Below are positions 16,579-26,148 of a stretch of 64,000 bases of DNA, in pieces. The notes beneath the pieces are model-generated. The model did no database searches, had not been told where the DNA came from, and saw only the letters and a program-made list of their open reading frames with translations. The stretch spans positions 248,001 to 312,000 of the forward strand of contig NZ_JADLZT010000001.1 in the NCBI RefSeq assembly GCF_015453285.1, written 5' to 3'. The number at the start of each line of letters is the position of its first letter. Positions within the stretch are counted from its first letter, which is position 1. The position numbers and the translations under genes were made by a program. Source of the stretch: Lysobacter niastensis (lineage in GTDB: Bacteria > Pseudomonadota > Gammaproteobacteria > Xanthomonadales > Xanthomonadaceae).

Positions 16579-17145
16579 TCACTTCGCGGGTGCGAACACG
16601 ACCTTGGTACTGACCGCCACTTCGTTCGGGAGCATGTCCGTATCGGCCCAGTCCTCGCCGCTGCCCACGCCGAAATCCAGGCGCTTCACCGTGGCCTTGC
16701 CCTGCAGCACCGGCTGCGCGCCGGGCGTCCAGGTGAAGGTCAGCGTGACCGGCTTGCTGGCGCCGCGAAGGCTCAGCGTGCCGTCGGCTGCGTACTGGTT
16801 GCCGCCGAGGCTACGGAACTTCGTCGCGGTGTAGCGCGCCTGCGGAAACTTGCCGACGCTGAAGAAATCGCTGCCCTTGAGGGCATCGTCGCGTTCGCCG
16901 TTGGCAGTGGTGACGCTGGCGAGCGGGATCGTCACGTCGAGCTTGGACGTCGCGAGTTGCTTGGGGTCGAAGCTGAAACGAGTGGTGAAGCCCGGGAATC
17001 TGCCGGTGAACACTTCGCCTTCGTACTTGCTGGCGAAGGTCAGGCTGGAACCGGCGGCCTGCACGTAATCGGCGGCGCTCGCCGGCGTGGCGAATGCAAG
17101 GGCGGCCAGGACGGCAGCCATTGCACCGGGAAACTGGATCGACAT
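16579..17145 (-). CDS. YceI family periplasmic protein (first copy)
   Basis: A 188-residue protein with a signal peptide (MAAVLAALAFATPASAA) and a YceI lipocalin-like barrel: the N-terminal SSLTFASKYEGEVFTGRFPGF, a central LKGSDFFSVGKFPQARYTATKF and DGTLSLRGASKPVTLTF. YceI proteins bind long isoprenoids such as polyprenyl or ubiquinone-like molecules in the periplasm. The ATG overlaps the cytochrome b561 stop by one base. Pairing with a b561 cytochrome suggests a role in quinone handling or redox, which is inference. Confidence 0.93.
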   Translation of the reverse strand: MSIQFPGAMAAVLAALAFATPASAADYVQAAGSSLTFASKYEGEVFTGRFPGFTTRFSFDPKQLATSKLDVTIPLASVTTANGERDDALKGSDFFSVGKFPQARYTATKFRSLGGNQYAADGTLSLRGASKPVTLTFTWTPGAQPVLQGKATVKRLDFGVGSGEDWADTDMLPNEVAVSTKVVFAPAK

Positions 17146-17735
17146 CAGCGGATCTCCGAAGCGGGGGATGGGGAGGAGACGTTGCGGCGGCGCGACGGCA
17201 GCATGCGCCTCAGGGTCGCGTCGTGCTGGAACAGGTGGTGGTAGAACGCAGCGGCGGCATGCACCGCCACCAGCGCCACCAGCAACCAGAACAGCCACTC
17301 GTGCGAGTCGCGCATCACAGGCTGCAGCGACTGGCTGGGCGGCAGCAGCTTGGGAACCTTGAACAGACCGAAGAAGCGCAGCGGTCGCAGCCCGCTGACC
17401 GAATCGAACAACCAGCCCGACAGCGGCACGGCGAACATCAGGGCATACAGCAACCAGTGCGTGATGTTGGCGATGCGCTCCTGCCAATGCGGCGAGCCGG
17501 GCACTGGGCGCGGCGCGCCGGCATACCAGCGCCACAGCAGGCGGACCACCACCAGTGCGATTACCGCCAGCCCGGTCGACTTGTGCAGGTCGTAGACCCA
17601 GAAGTAGCGGGGCGACTTAGGCAGCTCGACCATGACCAGTCCGACCACGGCCAGGATCAGGATCAGCAGCACGATCAGCCAATGCAGCAGCTGGCTGATG
17701 GCGCCCCAGCGCTCGTCGGTGTTTTTCAGCGTCAT
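17145..17735 (-). CDS. cytochrome b561 family membrane protein
   Basis: A 196-residue integral membrane protein with four helices and histidines placed to ligate two b hemes: LLHWLIVLLILIL in helix 1, LHKSTGLAVIALVVV in helix 2, THWLLYALMFAVPLSGW in helix 3 and HEWLFWLLVALVAVHAAAAFYHH in helix 4 (written here in part). Bacterial b561 proteins move electrons between the quinone pool and periplasmic acceptors, including superoxide in E. coli CybB. It lies between two YceI genes and overlaps both, so the three are co-expressed. Confidence 0.93.
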   Translation of the reverse strand: MTLKNTDERWGAISQLLHWLIVLLILILAVVGLVMVELPKSPRYFWVYDLHKSTGLAVIALVVVRLLWRWYAGAPRPVPGSPHWQERIANITHWLLYALMFAVPLSGWLFDSVSGLRPLRFFGLFKVPKLLPPSQSLQPVMRDSHEWLFWLLVALVAVHAAAAFYHHLFQHDATLRRMLPSRRRNVSSPSPASEIR

Positions 17736-18463
17736 GGTGTCGGTTCGGGAGGCGTGGGTTCGGGTTCGGTTTCCGGCTGATCAGTGGAAGCCGGTTCGGA
17801 AGGATCTGGTTCAACCGCGGGTTCGATTGGTGCCGGGGCTTGGGTCTCGACGTGCGCCGCGCCGCGCTCGTCGGGCTTGCCGATCACCGCTTCGGCCTCG
17901 ATGCGCAGGTCCACGCTGTCACCGATGACGTTCTTCCACGTGATGATGCCGTACTCGGCCCGGCTCAATGTTGCGGTGGCCGAGAAGCCGGCGGTGCGCC
18001 GGAACGGTGGCAGCGGGTGGCGCTTCAGCGCGTTGAGCGTTACGTCCATGCAGAGCGGGCGCGTCATACCGCGCAGGGTCAGGTCGCCACAGACGCGGGC
18101 GCGGTCGGCTTCGCCAGGTTCGACCGACGTGGACACGAAATGCGCTTCCGGATGGCGCTTGCCGTCGAGCAGGTTGATGCCCAGCACCGCCTCGTTCCAC
18201 TTCGCATCGCCCAGGTCCAGGTGCTGTATCGGCACGCGCACGTCCAGTCGCGCGCTGCGCCAGTCGTCGCGATCGAACACCAGCGTGCCGGTGCTGCCGG
18301 ACACGGTGCCCAGCGCCTTCGAGAATCCGGCGTGACTGACCGCGAACAGCACGCGCGTATGGACCGGATCGAGCTCATAGGTTTCGGGGCCCGCGGCGCC
18401 GGCTGAGGACCAGGAGGCCACGCCGAGCATCAGGCCGAGCGATGGGAGGACGCGGCGGAGCAT
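17732..18463 (-). CDS. YceI family periplasmic protein (second copy) with acidic Pro/Glu tail
   Basis: A 243-residue protein. A signal peptide is followed by a YceI barrel (ETYELDPVHTRVLFAVSHAGF, the classic opening; DLTLRGMTRPLCMDVTL later). Unlike the first copy it has about 45 extra C-terminal residues rich in Pro, Glu and Thr (for example EPEPTPPEP), likely disordered. The two copies differ a good deal, so the duplication is old. The stop overlaps the cytochrome b561 ATG (ATGA). This is the first gene of the three-gene operon. Confidence 0.92.
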   Translation of the reverse strand: MLRRVLPSLGLMLGVASWSSAGAAGPETYELDPVHTRVLFAVSHAGFSKALGTVSGSTGTLVFDRDDWRSARLDVRVPIQHLDLGDAKWNEAVLGINLLDGKRHPEAHFVSTSVEPGEADRARVCGDLTLRGMTRPLCMDVTLNALKRHPLPPFRRTAGFSATATLSRAEYGIITWKNVIGDSVDLRIEAEAVIGKPDERGAAHVETQAPAPIEPAVEPDPSEPASTDQPETEPEPTPPEPTP

Positions 18464-18625
18464 CAGGTCATTCCAGAGGCGGGGCTGGGTGGATTCTAGA
18501 AGGGGCGGATGCCCGGGCGCGCACATCATGCCGAGGCGATGGCCGCGGCGGAGGCTTGCGTGTGCAACGATGCGTTGCGAGGATTCGGCCGCCCCGCGGG
18601 AGGGCGGCGGGGAAGAGGACGCCTG

Positions 18626-21600
18626 ATGCGACGTTGCACACTGATCGTGCTGTGGCTGTTCGCAGCACTGGCATGGATGCCGGCCTGGGCCGGATTGCCC
18701 GAGACGCCGCGGCCGCGGCAGCTCACGGTGGCCCATGGCCTGCCGTCCAATCGCATCAACGGCATCGCCGAGGACCAGCACGGCTACCTCTGGATCGCCA
18801 CCAGCGACGGCCTTGCGCGCTACGACGGCATCGCCTTCCGCATCTGGCGGACCGAGCAGGGACTGCGCGACAACTTCGTGTGGTCGGTGCATGTGGACGC
18901 TCGCAACCGGGTCTGGGTGGGCACGCGGCAGGGTGGCCTGGCGGTACTGGATGCCGCACGCAGCCGCTTCCGTCATTACGATCGGGCCAACACGCCCGTG
19001 CTGGCGAGCAATGACATCTGGTCGATCGCTTCGACGAAGGATGGCGCGATCTGGTTCGGCACTTCCGATGCCGGCTTGTACCGCATCGCGGCTGACGACA
19101 GGGTGACCCGCTTTATGCCGCGGGCCGGCGATACCCGCAGTCTGCCCGACGCCAGCATCGGCCAGCTCGCACGCGCGCCCGACGGTTCGCTGTGGATCGG
19201 CACCAAGGCGGGCGTCGCGCGCTGGAACGGCCGCGATTTCGAGCGGGTTCCCGCCGATGCGCTGAGTTCGCCGTCCATCAATGGCCTCATGGTGGAGCCT
19301 GACGGGACGCTGTGGATCGGTACGCCCGCCGGCGTCAGCGTGCGCAGGCCCAACGGCAGTTTCTCGAAGAGCCCGTGGCGCGAGGTTGGATTCCGCGACG
19401 CCATCTGGCACGTGCTGCTGCGTGATCGCGCCGGGCAGTACTGGCTGGACATCGCCGCCGGCCTCGGACGCGACGGCGACGACCAGGTGTCGGTGGTCCC
19501 GCTCTACAGCGAAGCGGCCAATGGCCTGGTGCGGCCGCTGTGGGTCGGTGGTTACGAGGATCGCGAAGGCGGGGTGTGGTTCGCCAGTTCCAACAGCGGC
19601 CTGTGGTACCTGCCGCCGAACTGGAGGCGTTTCGCCACGCTCTCGCGCCGCCTCGACGACACCACGACGATCGCGAACGCGCACGTGCGTGGGATCGCAC
19701 CTGCGGCCAATGGCGACATGTGGCTGGTCGGTACGGGCGGCGTGCTGGACCGGCTCGATCCCGAGAGCGGGCGGGTCGAGCATGTCTGGAAGGATGTCGG
19801 TGCCGGCTTCGTGCTGGCGAGCGTTTTCGAGGATCGCGACGGTTTCGTCTGGGTCGGCTACCAGGACGGCCTGGCGCGCATCGATCCGATCCGCAAGCAG
19901 TTGCGGCGATGGATCAGTGACAGCAAGCGCGATCCCGCGCCGCCCGGCGACGCCTACTTCACGCAGACGTCCGACGGCCTGATCTGGATCGCCACCGACA
20001 GCAACCAGGTGGAGGTGCGCGACGGCGAGGGCCGCGTGCAATGGAAGGTGGCCGCCGGCGATGGCCGTGGACTGCCGTCCGGCACGGAGTTCCAGCATCT
20101 CGGTCTGGCGCCCGACGGCACGGTGTGGATAGCCGCGGCGCGCGGGTTGTTTGCGTGGAATGCCGGATCCAAACGCTTCGAGCCGGTGCCGGGCGCTCCC
20201 GCCGAGCACGTGTACGGCTACGCCATCGGCCACGACGACCGCATCTGGCTGGCGCGGCTGGGCGCGGTGGAGTCGTATCGCTGGGATGGCGAGGCCCTGC
20301 AGCTGGAGCGACGCATCGACGCGCGCCACGGCTTCCCTGAGCTCGAGCCGAGCGGGCTGACGGTGGACGCGGCGGGACTGGTCTGGCTGACCAGCGTGCG
20401 CGGGTTGATCCGCGTGGATCCCCGGGCGGAGTCGGTGCGGGTCTACGGCGTGCGCGACGGACTGCCCGGCCAGGAGTTCGAGGACGGTCCGGCCGCCCGC
20501 CGCGGAGACGGTCGCATCCTGGCCGGCAGCACCGATGGGCTGGTGTTGTTCGATCCCGCCACGGTCCGGCCGGCCGAGATTGCGCCCCAACTGACGATCG
20601 AGACCGTCGATGTGCGCCGCGGCGATTCGCGGATGGGCTTCACGCCTGGCCGCGCTTTTTCGATCGGGCACGACGATCGTGACCTGCGCATCGTCGCGCG
20701 GCTGCTGTCGTTCAACGACGCCCTCAACCACGCCTACCGCTTTCGCCTTCGCGGATATGACCGCGACTGGGTCGATGTCGGTTCCACCGGCGAGCGCGTC
20801 TTCTCGCAGCTCAAGCCCGGGCAATACCGCCTGGAAGTGAAGGCGCGCGCCGCTGACAACGTCTGGTCGGGCGCGAAGGTCATCGAGTTCAGCGTTTCGC
20901 CGCCATGGTGGCAGACGTGGTGGGCGCTCGCCGGATTCGCAGGCCTCGCCGTACTGCTGCTGTGGACGTTGGCCGATACCTATCGCACGCGGCTCAAGCG
21001 CCGCCATGCGTGGCTGCTCGCCGAACAGAAGCGCGAACTTGCCGAGCAGGGTTCGCTGGCCAAGACCCAGTTCCTCGCAAACCTGGGCCATGAAGTGCGG
21101 ACTCCGATGACCGGCGTACTCGGCATGAGCGAGCTGCTGCTTGGCACGCCGCTCGACCCGCAGCAGCGCGGCTATGCCGAATCGATCCATGGCGCCGGCG
21201 AGCATCTGCTGCGCCTCGTCAACGAAGCGCTCGACCTTGCCAGGATCGAATCGGGACGACTGGAGCTCGCGGACGAAGTATTCGAATTGCGTACGCTGGT
21301 GACGGATGCGGTCAAGCTGATGGAGCCGCTGGCACAGCGCAAGGGTTTGGCATTCGCGGCGACCGTCTCTGCCGATGCGCCGCGCGGATTGCGTGGCGAT
21401 CCGATCCGCGTGCGCCAGATCCTGCTGAACCTGCTCGGCAATGCGATCAAGTTCACCGAGCACGGGAGCGTTTCGTTGGAGGTCTCGGCGCTCGCTCCGC
21501 AAGGTGTGCGCTTCGACATCGCCGACACCGGCCCCGGCCTCAACGAGGAACAACTGACGCGGTTGTTCCGCCGTTTCGAGCAGGCGGAAGGCGCCAGCGC

Positions 21601-22141
21601 CCGTTACGGCGGTAGCGGTCTGGGCCTGGCGATCTGCCACGAACTGACGGCGGCGATGGCGGGCGCGATCACGGTCGACAGCCAGCCTGGCGAAGGCGCG
21701 TGCTTCAACGTCAGTCTGCCGCTTGCCGAAGCGGTATTGCCCGAGAACGGGCCCTCGTCACCCGCTGCCGCGCCGGCTGGACGCCGCCTCTGCCTGCTTC
21801 TGGTCGAGGACGATCCGACGGTCGCCGATGTGATAGCCGGGCTGCTGCGGGCGCAGGGGCACCGGGTCGAACATGCCGGCCACGCCCTGGCAGGCCTGAC
21901 CGAAGCGGCCACTCGCCGGTTCGATGCCGCGCTGCTGGACCTGGACCTGCCGGGGATGGATGGTTTCGCCTTGGCCAGGCAGTTGCGTGCGCAGGGATTT
22001 GACCGTCCCTTGATCGCCATCACCGCGCGAGCGGATGCCGAGGCAGTGCCGCAGGCGCTGGCGGCCGGGTTCGACCGCTTCATGCGCAAGCCGGTGACGG
22101 GCGCGTTGTTGAACGAACTGCTGGAGGATGCCGTGGCCTGA
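18626..22141 (+). CDS. hybrid sensor histidine kinase with periplasmic beta-propeller sensor
   Basis: A 1171-residue protein starting at the ATG at 18626 with AAGAGGA upstream. Domains in order: signal peptide (to about 22); two-component-regulator propeller repeats to about residue 630 (recurring DGxLWIGT/GLARY-like blades such as HGYLWIATSDGLARYD); a Y_Y_Y domain (YRFRLRGYDRDW); one membrane helix near 761-786; HisKA with H822 in NLGHEVRTPMTGVLG; HATPase_c with NLLGNAIKF, DTGPGL and GGSGLGLAI; and a C-terminal receiver with LLVEDD, phospho-acceptor D1105 and MRKP. It senses something in the periplasm. No DNA-binding output domain or partner regulator is nearby. Confidence 0.95.
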   Translation: MRRCTLIVLWLFAALAWMPAWAGLPETPRPRQLTVAHGLPSNRINGIAEDQHGYLWIATSDGLARYDGIAFRIWRTEQGLRDNFVWSVHVDARNRVWVGTRQGGLAVLDAARSRFRHYDRANTPVLASNDIWSIASTKDGAIWFGTSDAGLYRIAADDRVTRFMPRAGDTRSLPDASIGQLARAPDGSLWIGTKAGVARWNGRDFERVPADALSSPSINGLMVEPDGTLWIGTPAGVSVRRPNGSFSKSPWREVGFRDAIWHVLLRDRAGQYWLDIAAGLGRDGDDQVSVVPLYSEAANGLVRPLWVGGYEDREGGVWFASSNSGLWYLPPNWRRFATLSRRLDDTTTIANAHVRGIAPAANGDMWLVGTGGVLDRLDPESGRVEHVWKDVGAGFVLASVFEDRDGFVWVGYQDGLARIDPIRKQLRRWISDSKRDPAPPGDAYFTQTSDGLIWIATDSNQVEVRDGEGRVQWKVAAGDGRGLPSGTEFQHLGLAPDGTVWIAAARGLFAWNAGSKRFEPVPGAPAEHVYGYAIGHDDRIWLARLGAVESYRWDGEALQLERRIDARHGFPELEPSGLTVDAAGLVWLTSVRGLIRVDPRAESVRVYGVRDGLPGQEFEDGPAARRGDGRILAGSTDGLVLFDPATVRPAEIAPQLTIETVDVRRGDSRMGFTPGRAFSIGHDDRDLRIVARLLSFNDALNHAYRFRLRGYDRDWVDVGSTGERVFSQLKPGQYRLEVKARAADNVWSGAKVIEFSVSPPWWQTWWALAGFAGLAVLLLWTLADTYRTRLKRRHAWLLAEQKRELAEQGSLAKTQFLANLGHEVRTPMTGVLGMSELLLGTPLDPQQRGYAESIHGAGEHLLRLVNEALDLARIESGRLELADEVFELRTLVTDAVKLMEPLAQRKGLAFAATVSADAPRGLRGDPIRVRQILLNLLGNAIKFTEHGSVSLEVSALAPQGVRFDIADTGPGLNEEQLTRLFRRFEQAEGASARYGGSGLGLAICHELTAAMAGAITVDSQPGEGACFNVSLPLAEAVLPENGPSSPAAAPAGRRLCLLLVEDDPTVADVIAGLLRAQGHRVEHAGHALAGLTEAATRRFDAALLDLDLPGMDGFALARQLRAQGFDRPLIAITARADAEAVPQALAAGFDRFMRKPVTGALLNELLEDAVA

Positions 22142-22158
22142 GCCACGGCTGTGCCCGC

Positions 22159-22398
22159 TCAGGCCTGGGGGGCGTCGATCCCGGCCCCGGAGCGGATCGG
22201 TGCCGCGACGACCAGTTCACCGGTTTCGCCGTACACGCGCACGACCACGTTGCGGCGGCTCGTACGGGCATGCAGGTGGGCGTCGCGCCGCCCGGCCGTG
22301 GCAGCGTCGTGCAGCGTGCCGTGGCAGTGCAATGTCGAAGGCATGGAGACGCAGGGTCCGGTCGATCCGGACTCGCGGATTTCGACCCGGTAACTCAT
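22159..22398 (-). CDS. small protein of unknown function
   Basis: A 79-residue frame starting MSYRVEIRESGSTGPCVSMP. It contains a His/Cys-bearing stretch (TLHCHGTLHD, RDAHLHART) and a strand-rich C-terminal half (NVVVRVYGETGELVVAAPI). I do not recognise a family. Its ATG overlaps the stop of an upstream small membrane-protein frame (ATGA), which supports both being real. It converges on the hybrid kinase gene. Confidence 0.5.
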   Translation of the reverse strand: MSYRVEIRESGSTGPCVSMPSTLHCHGTLHDAATAGRRDAHLHARTSRRNVVVRVYGETGELVVAAPIRSGAGIDAPQA

Positions 22399-22598
22399 CG
22401 TCTGGGCTCCCCCACGCTGCTTTGAAGCAGCCTGTTTTCCGGCGGCTTCGCGTGCCCGGTCTGGGCGGGGGCGATCGCGTGCGCCATCAGGGCGAGTGCC
22501 GCCACCGTCAGCCACACGACCAGGAAGCGGCGCACACCCTGCCGGATGCGGTCGGCACGTCGTCCGGTACGAATTGCGCGGTCTAGCACGTGCGCCAT
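22395..22598 (-). CDS. small single-pass membrane protein (hypothetical)
   Basis: A 67-residue frame. A basic N-terminal half (RTGRRADRIRQGVRR) precedes one hydrophobic helix (FLVVWLTVAALALMAHAIA) and a polar tail. Charge placement suggests the N-terminus stays in the cytoplasm. It overlaps the next small gene by ATGA. No family recognised; it could still be a chance frame in GC-rich DNA. Confidence 0.42.
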   Translation of the reverse strand: MAHVLDRAIRTGRRADRIRQGVRRFLVVWLTVAALALMAHAIAPAQTGHAKPPENRLLQSSVGEPRR

Positions 22599-22934
22599 CG
22601 CGAAGCCCCGGCTCCGAACTCGGAAGAAAAAGGCGCCCCGGCCCAGCCAACCCGTTGCTCAAGCGGACGGCCTGTAATCCTTTGCTGAGCGGTGGTTCCT
22701 TGACCATCGCAAAGGCCGGGCTGCCGGGGCGCAGTCAGAATGCTGTATGGGTCCGAAACCTGCCGTCGGCCGACAGCGCGCCGGACCGTAGGAAAACTCC
22801 TACGTGTCGCACATCGGGCTTGGCTTCCGGTCCCGCATCCTGACCGCAGGCACAGCATGGGACCGGCGCTGCCTACGCCGGGTGAAGATGGCGAGTCGGT
22901 TTCGCGTCAGCGTCGCGCGGAGCGACGCCGCGAA
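22599..22934. other. 336-bp intergenic region between hemE and the small membrane-protein gene
   Basis: No convincing gene on either strand; short frames here lack ribosome sites and show no recognisable domain. A 7-bp hairpin CGTAGGA-AAAC-TCCTACG lies at 22787-22804 and a palindrome GTCGGCCGAC at 22765-22774. The promoter of the two small minus-strand genes should lie here. Confidence 0.5.
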
Positions 22935-24038
22935 TCAGCGCGCGCTGAGTTCGTGCACCGCGGCCACGAGCGCGGCGACGTGGTCCGGGCTCATGTCGGG
23001 CGACATGCCGTGTCCGAGATTGAACACATGGCCCTCGCGCGAACCGCCATTGCCGGCCGCGTAGTCGTCGAGCGCGCGCCCGACCTCACGGCGAATCGCG
23101 TCCGGCTGCGCGTACAGCGTCACCGGATCGAGGTTGCCCTGGATCGCGACCTTGCCGCCGGTACGGCGCGCGGCATTGCCCAGCTCGACCGTCCAGTCGA
23201 CGCCGACGGCTTCGGCACCGCTGGCGGCGAGTTCCTCGAGGTAGGCGCCGTTGCCCTTTCCGAACAGGATCAGCGGCGCCCGCCCCTCGGGTGCATGGTC
23301 GTCACCACGCGGCAGCTCCTGCGCAATGCGCTTGAGATAGCGCAGCGAGAACTCGCGGTACATCGCCGGCGACAGCACGCCGCCCCAGGTGTCGAACACC
23401 TGCAGCGCCTGCGCGCCGGCCTGGCGCTGTGCGTCCAGGTAGGCGATCACGGAGTCGGTCACGACCTCCAGCAGGCGGTGCATCGCCGCCGGGTCGTTGA
23501 GCGCCAGCGACTTCACCTTCGAGTAGTTGTCGCTGCCGCCGCCTTCGACCATGTAGCAGGCCAGCGTCCACGGACTGCCGGAGAAGCCGATCAGCGGCAC
23601 GGAACCGTCCAGTTCGCGCCGGATCGTGCTGACCGCGTCCGTCACGTAGCGCAGCTCGCGGCCCATGTCGGGCACGGCCAGGCGGGCGATGTCGTCATGG
23701 CTGCGGATCGGGTGTTCGAACTTCGGGCCCTCGCCCTCGACGAAGTACAGGCCCAGGCCCATCGCGTCGGGCACGGTGAGGATGTCGGAGAACAGGATCG
23801 CCGCGTCGAGCGGGAAGCGCCGCAACGGCTGCAGCGTCACTTCGCAGGCCAGTTCGGGGTTCTTGGCCATCGCCAGGAAGCTGCCGGCCGCGGCGCGCGT
23901 GGCGCGGTATTCCGGCAGGTAGCGGCCGGCCTGGCGCATCAGCCACACCGGCGTCCGGTCGACCGGCTCGCGGCGCAGGGCGCGGAGGAAGCGGTCGTTC
24001 TGGAGGGCGGACGTCGGGGCGGGGGCGTTGGCGGTCAT
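22935..24038 (-). CDS. hemE: uroporphyrinogen decarboxylase
   Basis: A 367-residue cytosolic enzyme of heme synthesis that removes four acetate carboxyls from uroporphyrinogen III to give coproporphyrinogen III. Diagnostic motifs are present: [18 protein letters not shown] near the N-terminus, [14 protein letters not shown] with the catalytic Asp, and [13 protein letters not shown]. The ATG at 24038 gives the usual length. A WGR-domain gene lies 126 bp upstream on the same strand. Confidence 0.97.
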   Translation of the reverse strand: MTANAPAPTSALQNDRFLRALRREPVDRTPVWLMRQAGRYLPEYRATRAAAGSFLAMAKNPELACEVTLQPLRRFPLDAAILFSDILTVPDAMGLGLYFVEGEGPKFEHPIRSHDDIARLAVPDMGRELRYVTDAVSTIRRELDGSVPLIGFSGSPWTLACYMVEGGGSDNYSKVKSLALNDPAAMHRLLEVVTDSVIAYLDAQRQAGAQALQVFDTWGGVLSPAMYREFSLRYLKRIAQELPRGDDHAPEGRAPLILFGKGNGAYLEELAASGAEAVGVDWTVELGNAARRTGGKVAIQGNLDPVTLYAQPDAIRREVGRALDDYAAGNGGSREGHVFNLGHGMSPDMSPDHVAALVAAVHELSAR

Positions 24039-24164
24039 TCGTCGGTCTCGGGCGCGTGGGGTCGCGCGGAAGGGCGGCATTATCGCCTGAGCGGGCGGGG
24101 ACCGGCGGAGTGCCCTGGTCGCGCGCCGGCACCGGAGCGTTTCAGCGTGGGGCTTTACCCGGGC

Positions 24165-24419
24165 TCACCGGGGTGCGTCGGCGCCCTGCACGAACATCAG
24201 CTGGAAGCCCCGCTTGAGCTGCTGGTCACGCGCGCTTTCGAGCGCGGTCATGGCGCTGGCGTGGTCGAGGAACTGTTCCCTGCGCAGCGTGCTGCGGCCG
24301 CCGATCTGGCCGGACTCGCGCACCAGCGTCCAGCCGCCGAGGAGGTCCGGCTGCAGCATCAGTTGCACGAAGCGCGGGGCTTCGCGGCCGTCCGGACGTT
24401 GTTGCAGGAGCAGGCGCAT
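24165..24419 (-). CDS. WGR-domain-like small protein
   Basis: An 84-residue protein whose core FVQLMLQPDLLGGWTLVRES followed by GQIGGRSTLRREQF and a helix region matches the WGR domain, found in PARPs and in many free-standing bacterial proteins of unknown role. It starts 41 bp after the aroB stop. A TACAAT box (24426-24431) lies 6 nt before the ATG, which has no Shine-Dalgarno, so it may be made from its own leaderless mRNA. Confidence 0.8.
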   Translation of the reverse strand: MRLLLQQRPDGREAPRFVQLMLQPDLLGGWTLVRESGQIGGRSTLRREQFLDHASAMTALESARDQQLKRGFQLMFVQGADAPR

Positions 24420-24425
24420 GGCGGG

Positions 24426-24431
24426 ATTGTA
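24426..24431 (-). promoter_or_regulatory. -10 box of a probable leaderless promoter (WGR gene)
   Basis: On the minus strand TACAAT is followed by 6 nt (CCCGCC) and then the ATG at 24419. Transcription would start at or next to the start codon. No ribosome site is visible. The -35 is not clear. Confidence 0.5.
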
Positions 24432-24460
24432 CGGTCAGGGTTCGCGGCGCGGACGCTCGC

Positions 24461-25564
24461 TCATCCTCTCCGCAATACCTCCAGCACGGTTTCGTCGGGC
24501 ACGCCCGAGGCGAGGGTGGCCGAGCCCAGCGGCTTCCATAGCACGAAGCGCATGCCGCCGGCCTGGGCTTTCTTGTCCAGGCGCATCCGTTCCAGCAACC
24601 GTGAAGGGTCAAGCCCAGTCGGCATCGCGGTGGGAAGGCCAAGCCGGTGCAGCAGCGCTTCCAGCCGGTGTGCGTCGGACAGCGGAGCCCAGCCCACGGC
24701 CGCGGCCAGCTTCGCCGCCAGCACCATGCCGACCGCTACGGCCTCGCCATGGTTCAGCGCATCGCTTTGCGCACCTGCGTAGCCCTGCTCGGTTTCGATG
24801 GCGTGGCCGAAGGTGTGGCCAAAATTGAGCACGGCGCGTTCGCCCTGCTCGAACGGATCGCGCGAGACGACCTCGGCCTTGTGCCGGCACGAACGCGCGA
24901 TCGCCTCGGACAGCGTCGCATCCTCGCTGGCGACCAGCGCGTCGGCGTGCGCCTCGAGCCATGCGAAAAAGCCCGCGTCGAACACCGCGCCGTACTTGAC
25001 CACTTCGGCCAGGCCCGCGCGCAATTCGCGCGGCGGCAGCGAGCGCAGCACGGCGGTATCGGCGATCACGGCCCGTGGCGCATGGAACGCGCCGACGAGG
25101 TTCTTGCCGGCGGGCAGGTCCACCGCCGTCTTGCCGCCGACGGAGGAATCGACCATCGACAGCAACGTGGTGGGCAACTGGATCACGTCGATGCCGCGCA
25201 TCCAGCAGGCCGCTGCAAAGCCGGCGAGATCGCCCACCACGCCACCGCCCAGCGCGATCACCGCGGCGTCGCGCGTCGCGCACATGGCCGCCAGCGCGTC
25301 GATGCACTCGCAGAACCGGGCCAGCGTCTTTTCCTGTTCGCCGGCGGGCATGACATAGCGGCCCACGTGCAGCGACGGCCGGGCCGAGAGCAGCGTGGCT
25401 TCGACGCGATCGGCATAGAGCGGCGCCACGTTGACGTCACTGACGATCAGCGCGTGCCGCCCGCGCAGCGTCTGGGCGATGCGTGCATCGCCCAGCAGGC
25501 CAGGGCCGATCAGGATGTCGTAGCGCGACTCGCCCTCGACCTTGACCGTGTGCAGTGCGCTCAT
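24461..25564 (-). CDS. aroB: 3-dehydroquinate synthase
   Basis: A 367-residue enzyme of the shikimate pathway that converts DAHP to 3-dehydroquinate using NAD+ and Zn2+. Motifs: [23 protein letters not shown] and [21 protein letters not shown] (NAD and substrate site), and the zinc ligand region [14 protein letters not shown]. Its ATG overlaps the aroK stop (ATGA), the common aroK-aroB pair. Confidence 0.97.
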   Translation of the reverse strand: MSALHTVKVEGESRYDILIGPGLLGDARIAQTLRGRHALIVSDVNVAPLYADRVEATLLSARPSLHVGRYVMPAGEQEKTLARFCECIDALAAMCATRDAAVIALGGGVVGDLAGFAAACWMRGIDVIQLPTTLLSMVDSSVGGKTAVDLPAGKNLVGAFHAPRAVIADTAVLRSLPPRELRAGLAEVVKYGAVFDAGFFAWLEAHADALVASEDATLSEAIARSCRHKAEVVSRDPFEQGERAVLNFGHTFGHAIETEQGYAGAQSDALNHGEAVAVGMVLAAKLAAAVGWAPLSDAHRLEALLHRLGLPTAMPTGLDPSRLLERMRLDKKAQAGGMRFVLWKPLGSATLASGVPDETVLEVLRRG

Positions 25565-26142
25565 GAAGGAATACTCCTTTGGCGGCAGGCGGCGGCGAAG
25601 GGCCAGTGGACCTCCAGCAGTCGCGCGAGATGTTCGGCGGTGTCGGTCTCGGAATGACCGTCGGTGTCGAATTGCAGGTGCGCGACTTGCGCATACAACG
25701 GCGCGCGCACTTCGGCCAGGCCGCGAAGGATCCGTTCGCGGTCGCCATGGGCGAGCAGGGGACGGGTGCGATCCTGCGCCAGGCGTTGCAGTTGCTGGTC
25801 GACGCCGGCCTGCAGGTACACGACGAATCCCCGCTCGCGCATCAGCGATCGATTGGCGGCATCCAGCACCGCACCGCCGCCCGTGGCCAGCACCAGGCCT
25901 TCGTCCTGCAGGAGTTCGGCCAGTGTGGCGCGCTCGCGCGTGCGGAATCCTGCCTCGCCTTCGCTTTCGAAGATCTGGTTCACGCTGCAGCCTGCGCGCG
26001 ATTCGATCTCGCGGTCCGCGTCGGCCAGGCGCAATCCGAAATGCTCGGCGAGGCGCCGGCCGATGCTCGATTTTCCGGATCCCATCGGGCCGACCAGGAC
26101 CAGATTGGAGACGCCGGGGCGTGGGGCGCTGGCGGAAGTCAT
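25561..26142 (-). CDS. aroK: shikimate kinase
   Basis: A 193-residue P-loop kinase that makes shikimate 3-phosphate. Walker [10 protein letters not shown] starts at residue 18, the shikimate-binding [19 protein letters not shown] follows, then [15 protein letters not shown] (Walker B region) and the lid DRTRPLL. Starts after this ATG match the family length; there is no Shine-Dalgarno, but TACAAT sits 6 nt before the ATG. First gene of the aroK-aroB operon. Confidence 0.97.
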   Translation of the reverse strand: MTSASAPRPGVSNLVLVGPMGSGKSSIGRRLAEHFGLRLADADREIESRAGCSVNQIFESEGEAGFRTRERATLAELLQDEGLVLATGGGAVLDAANRSLMRERGFVVYLQAGVDQQLQRLAQDRTRPLLAHGDRERILRGLAEVRAPLYAQVAHLQFDTDGHSETDTAEHLARLLEVHWPFAAACRQRSIPS

Positions 26143-26148
26143 GGCGCG

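Noticed and set aside
17732-21640. Very long open frame (about 1300 codons) on the minus strand, antisense to the hybrid kinase
   Set aside because: Only its 3' end is the real YceI gene, starting at 18463. The rest mirrors the kinase codons, has no recognisable domain and is expected in GC-rich DNA, where stop codons are rare on the opposite strand.
22583-22858. 91-codon frame in the gap between hemE and the small membrane gene
   Set aside because: No ribosome site, no domain, and Arg/Cys-rich composition unlike the neighbours.
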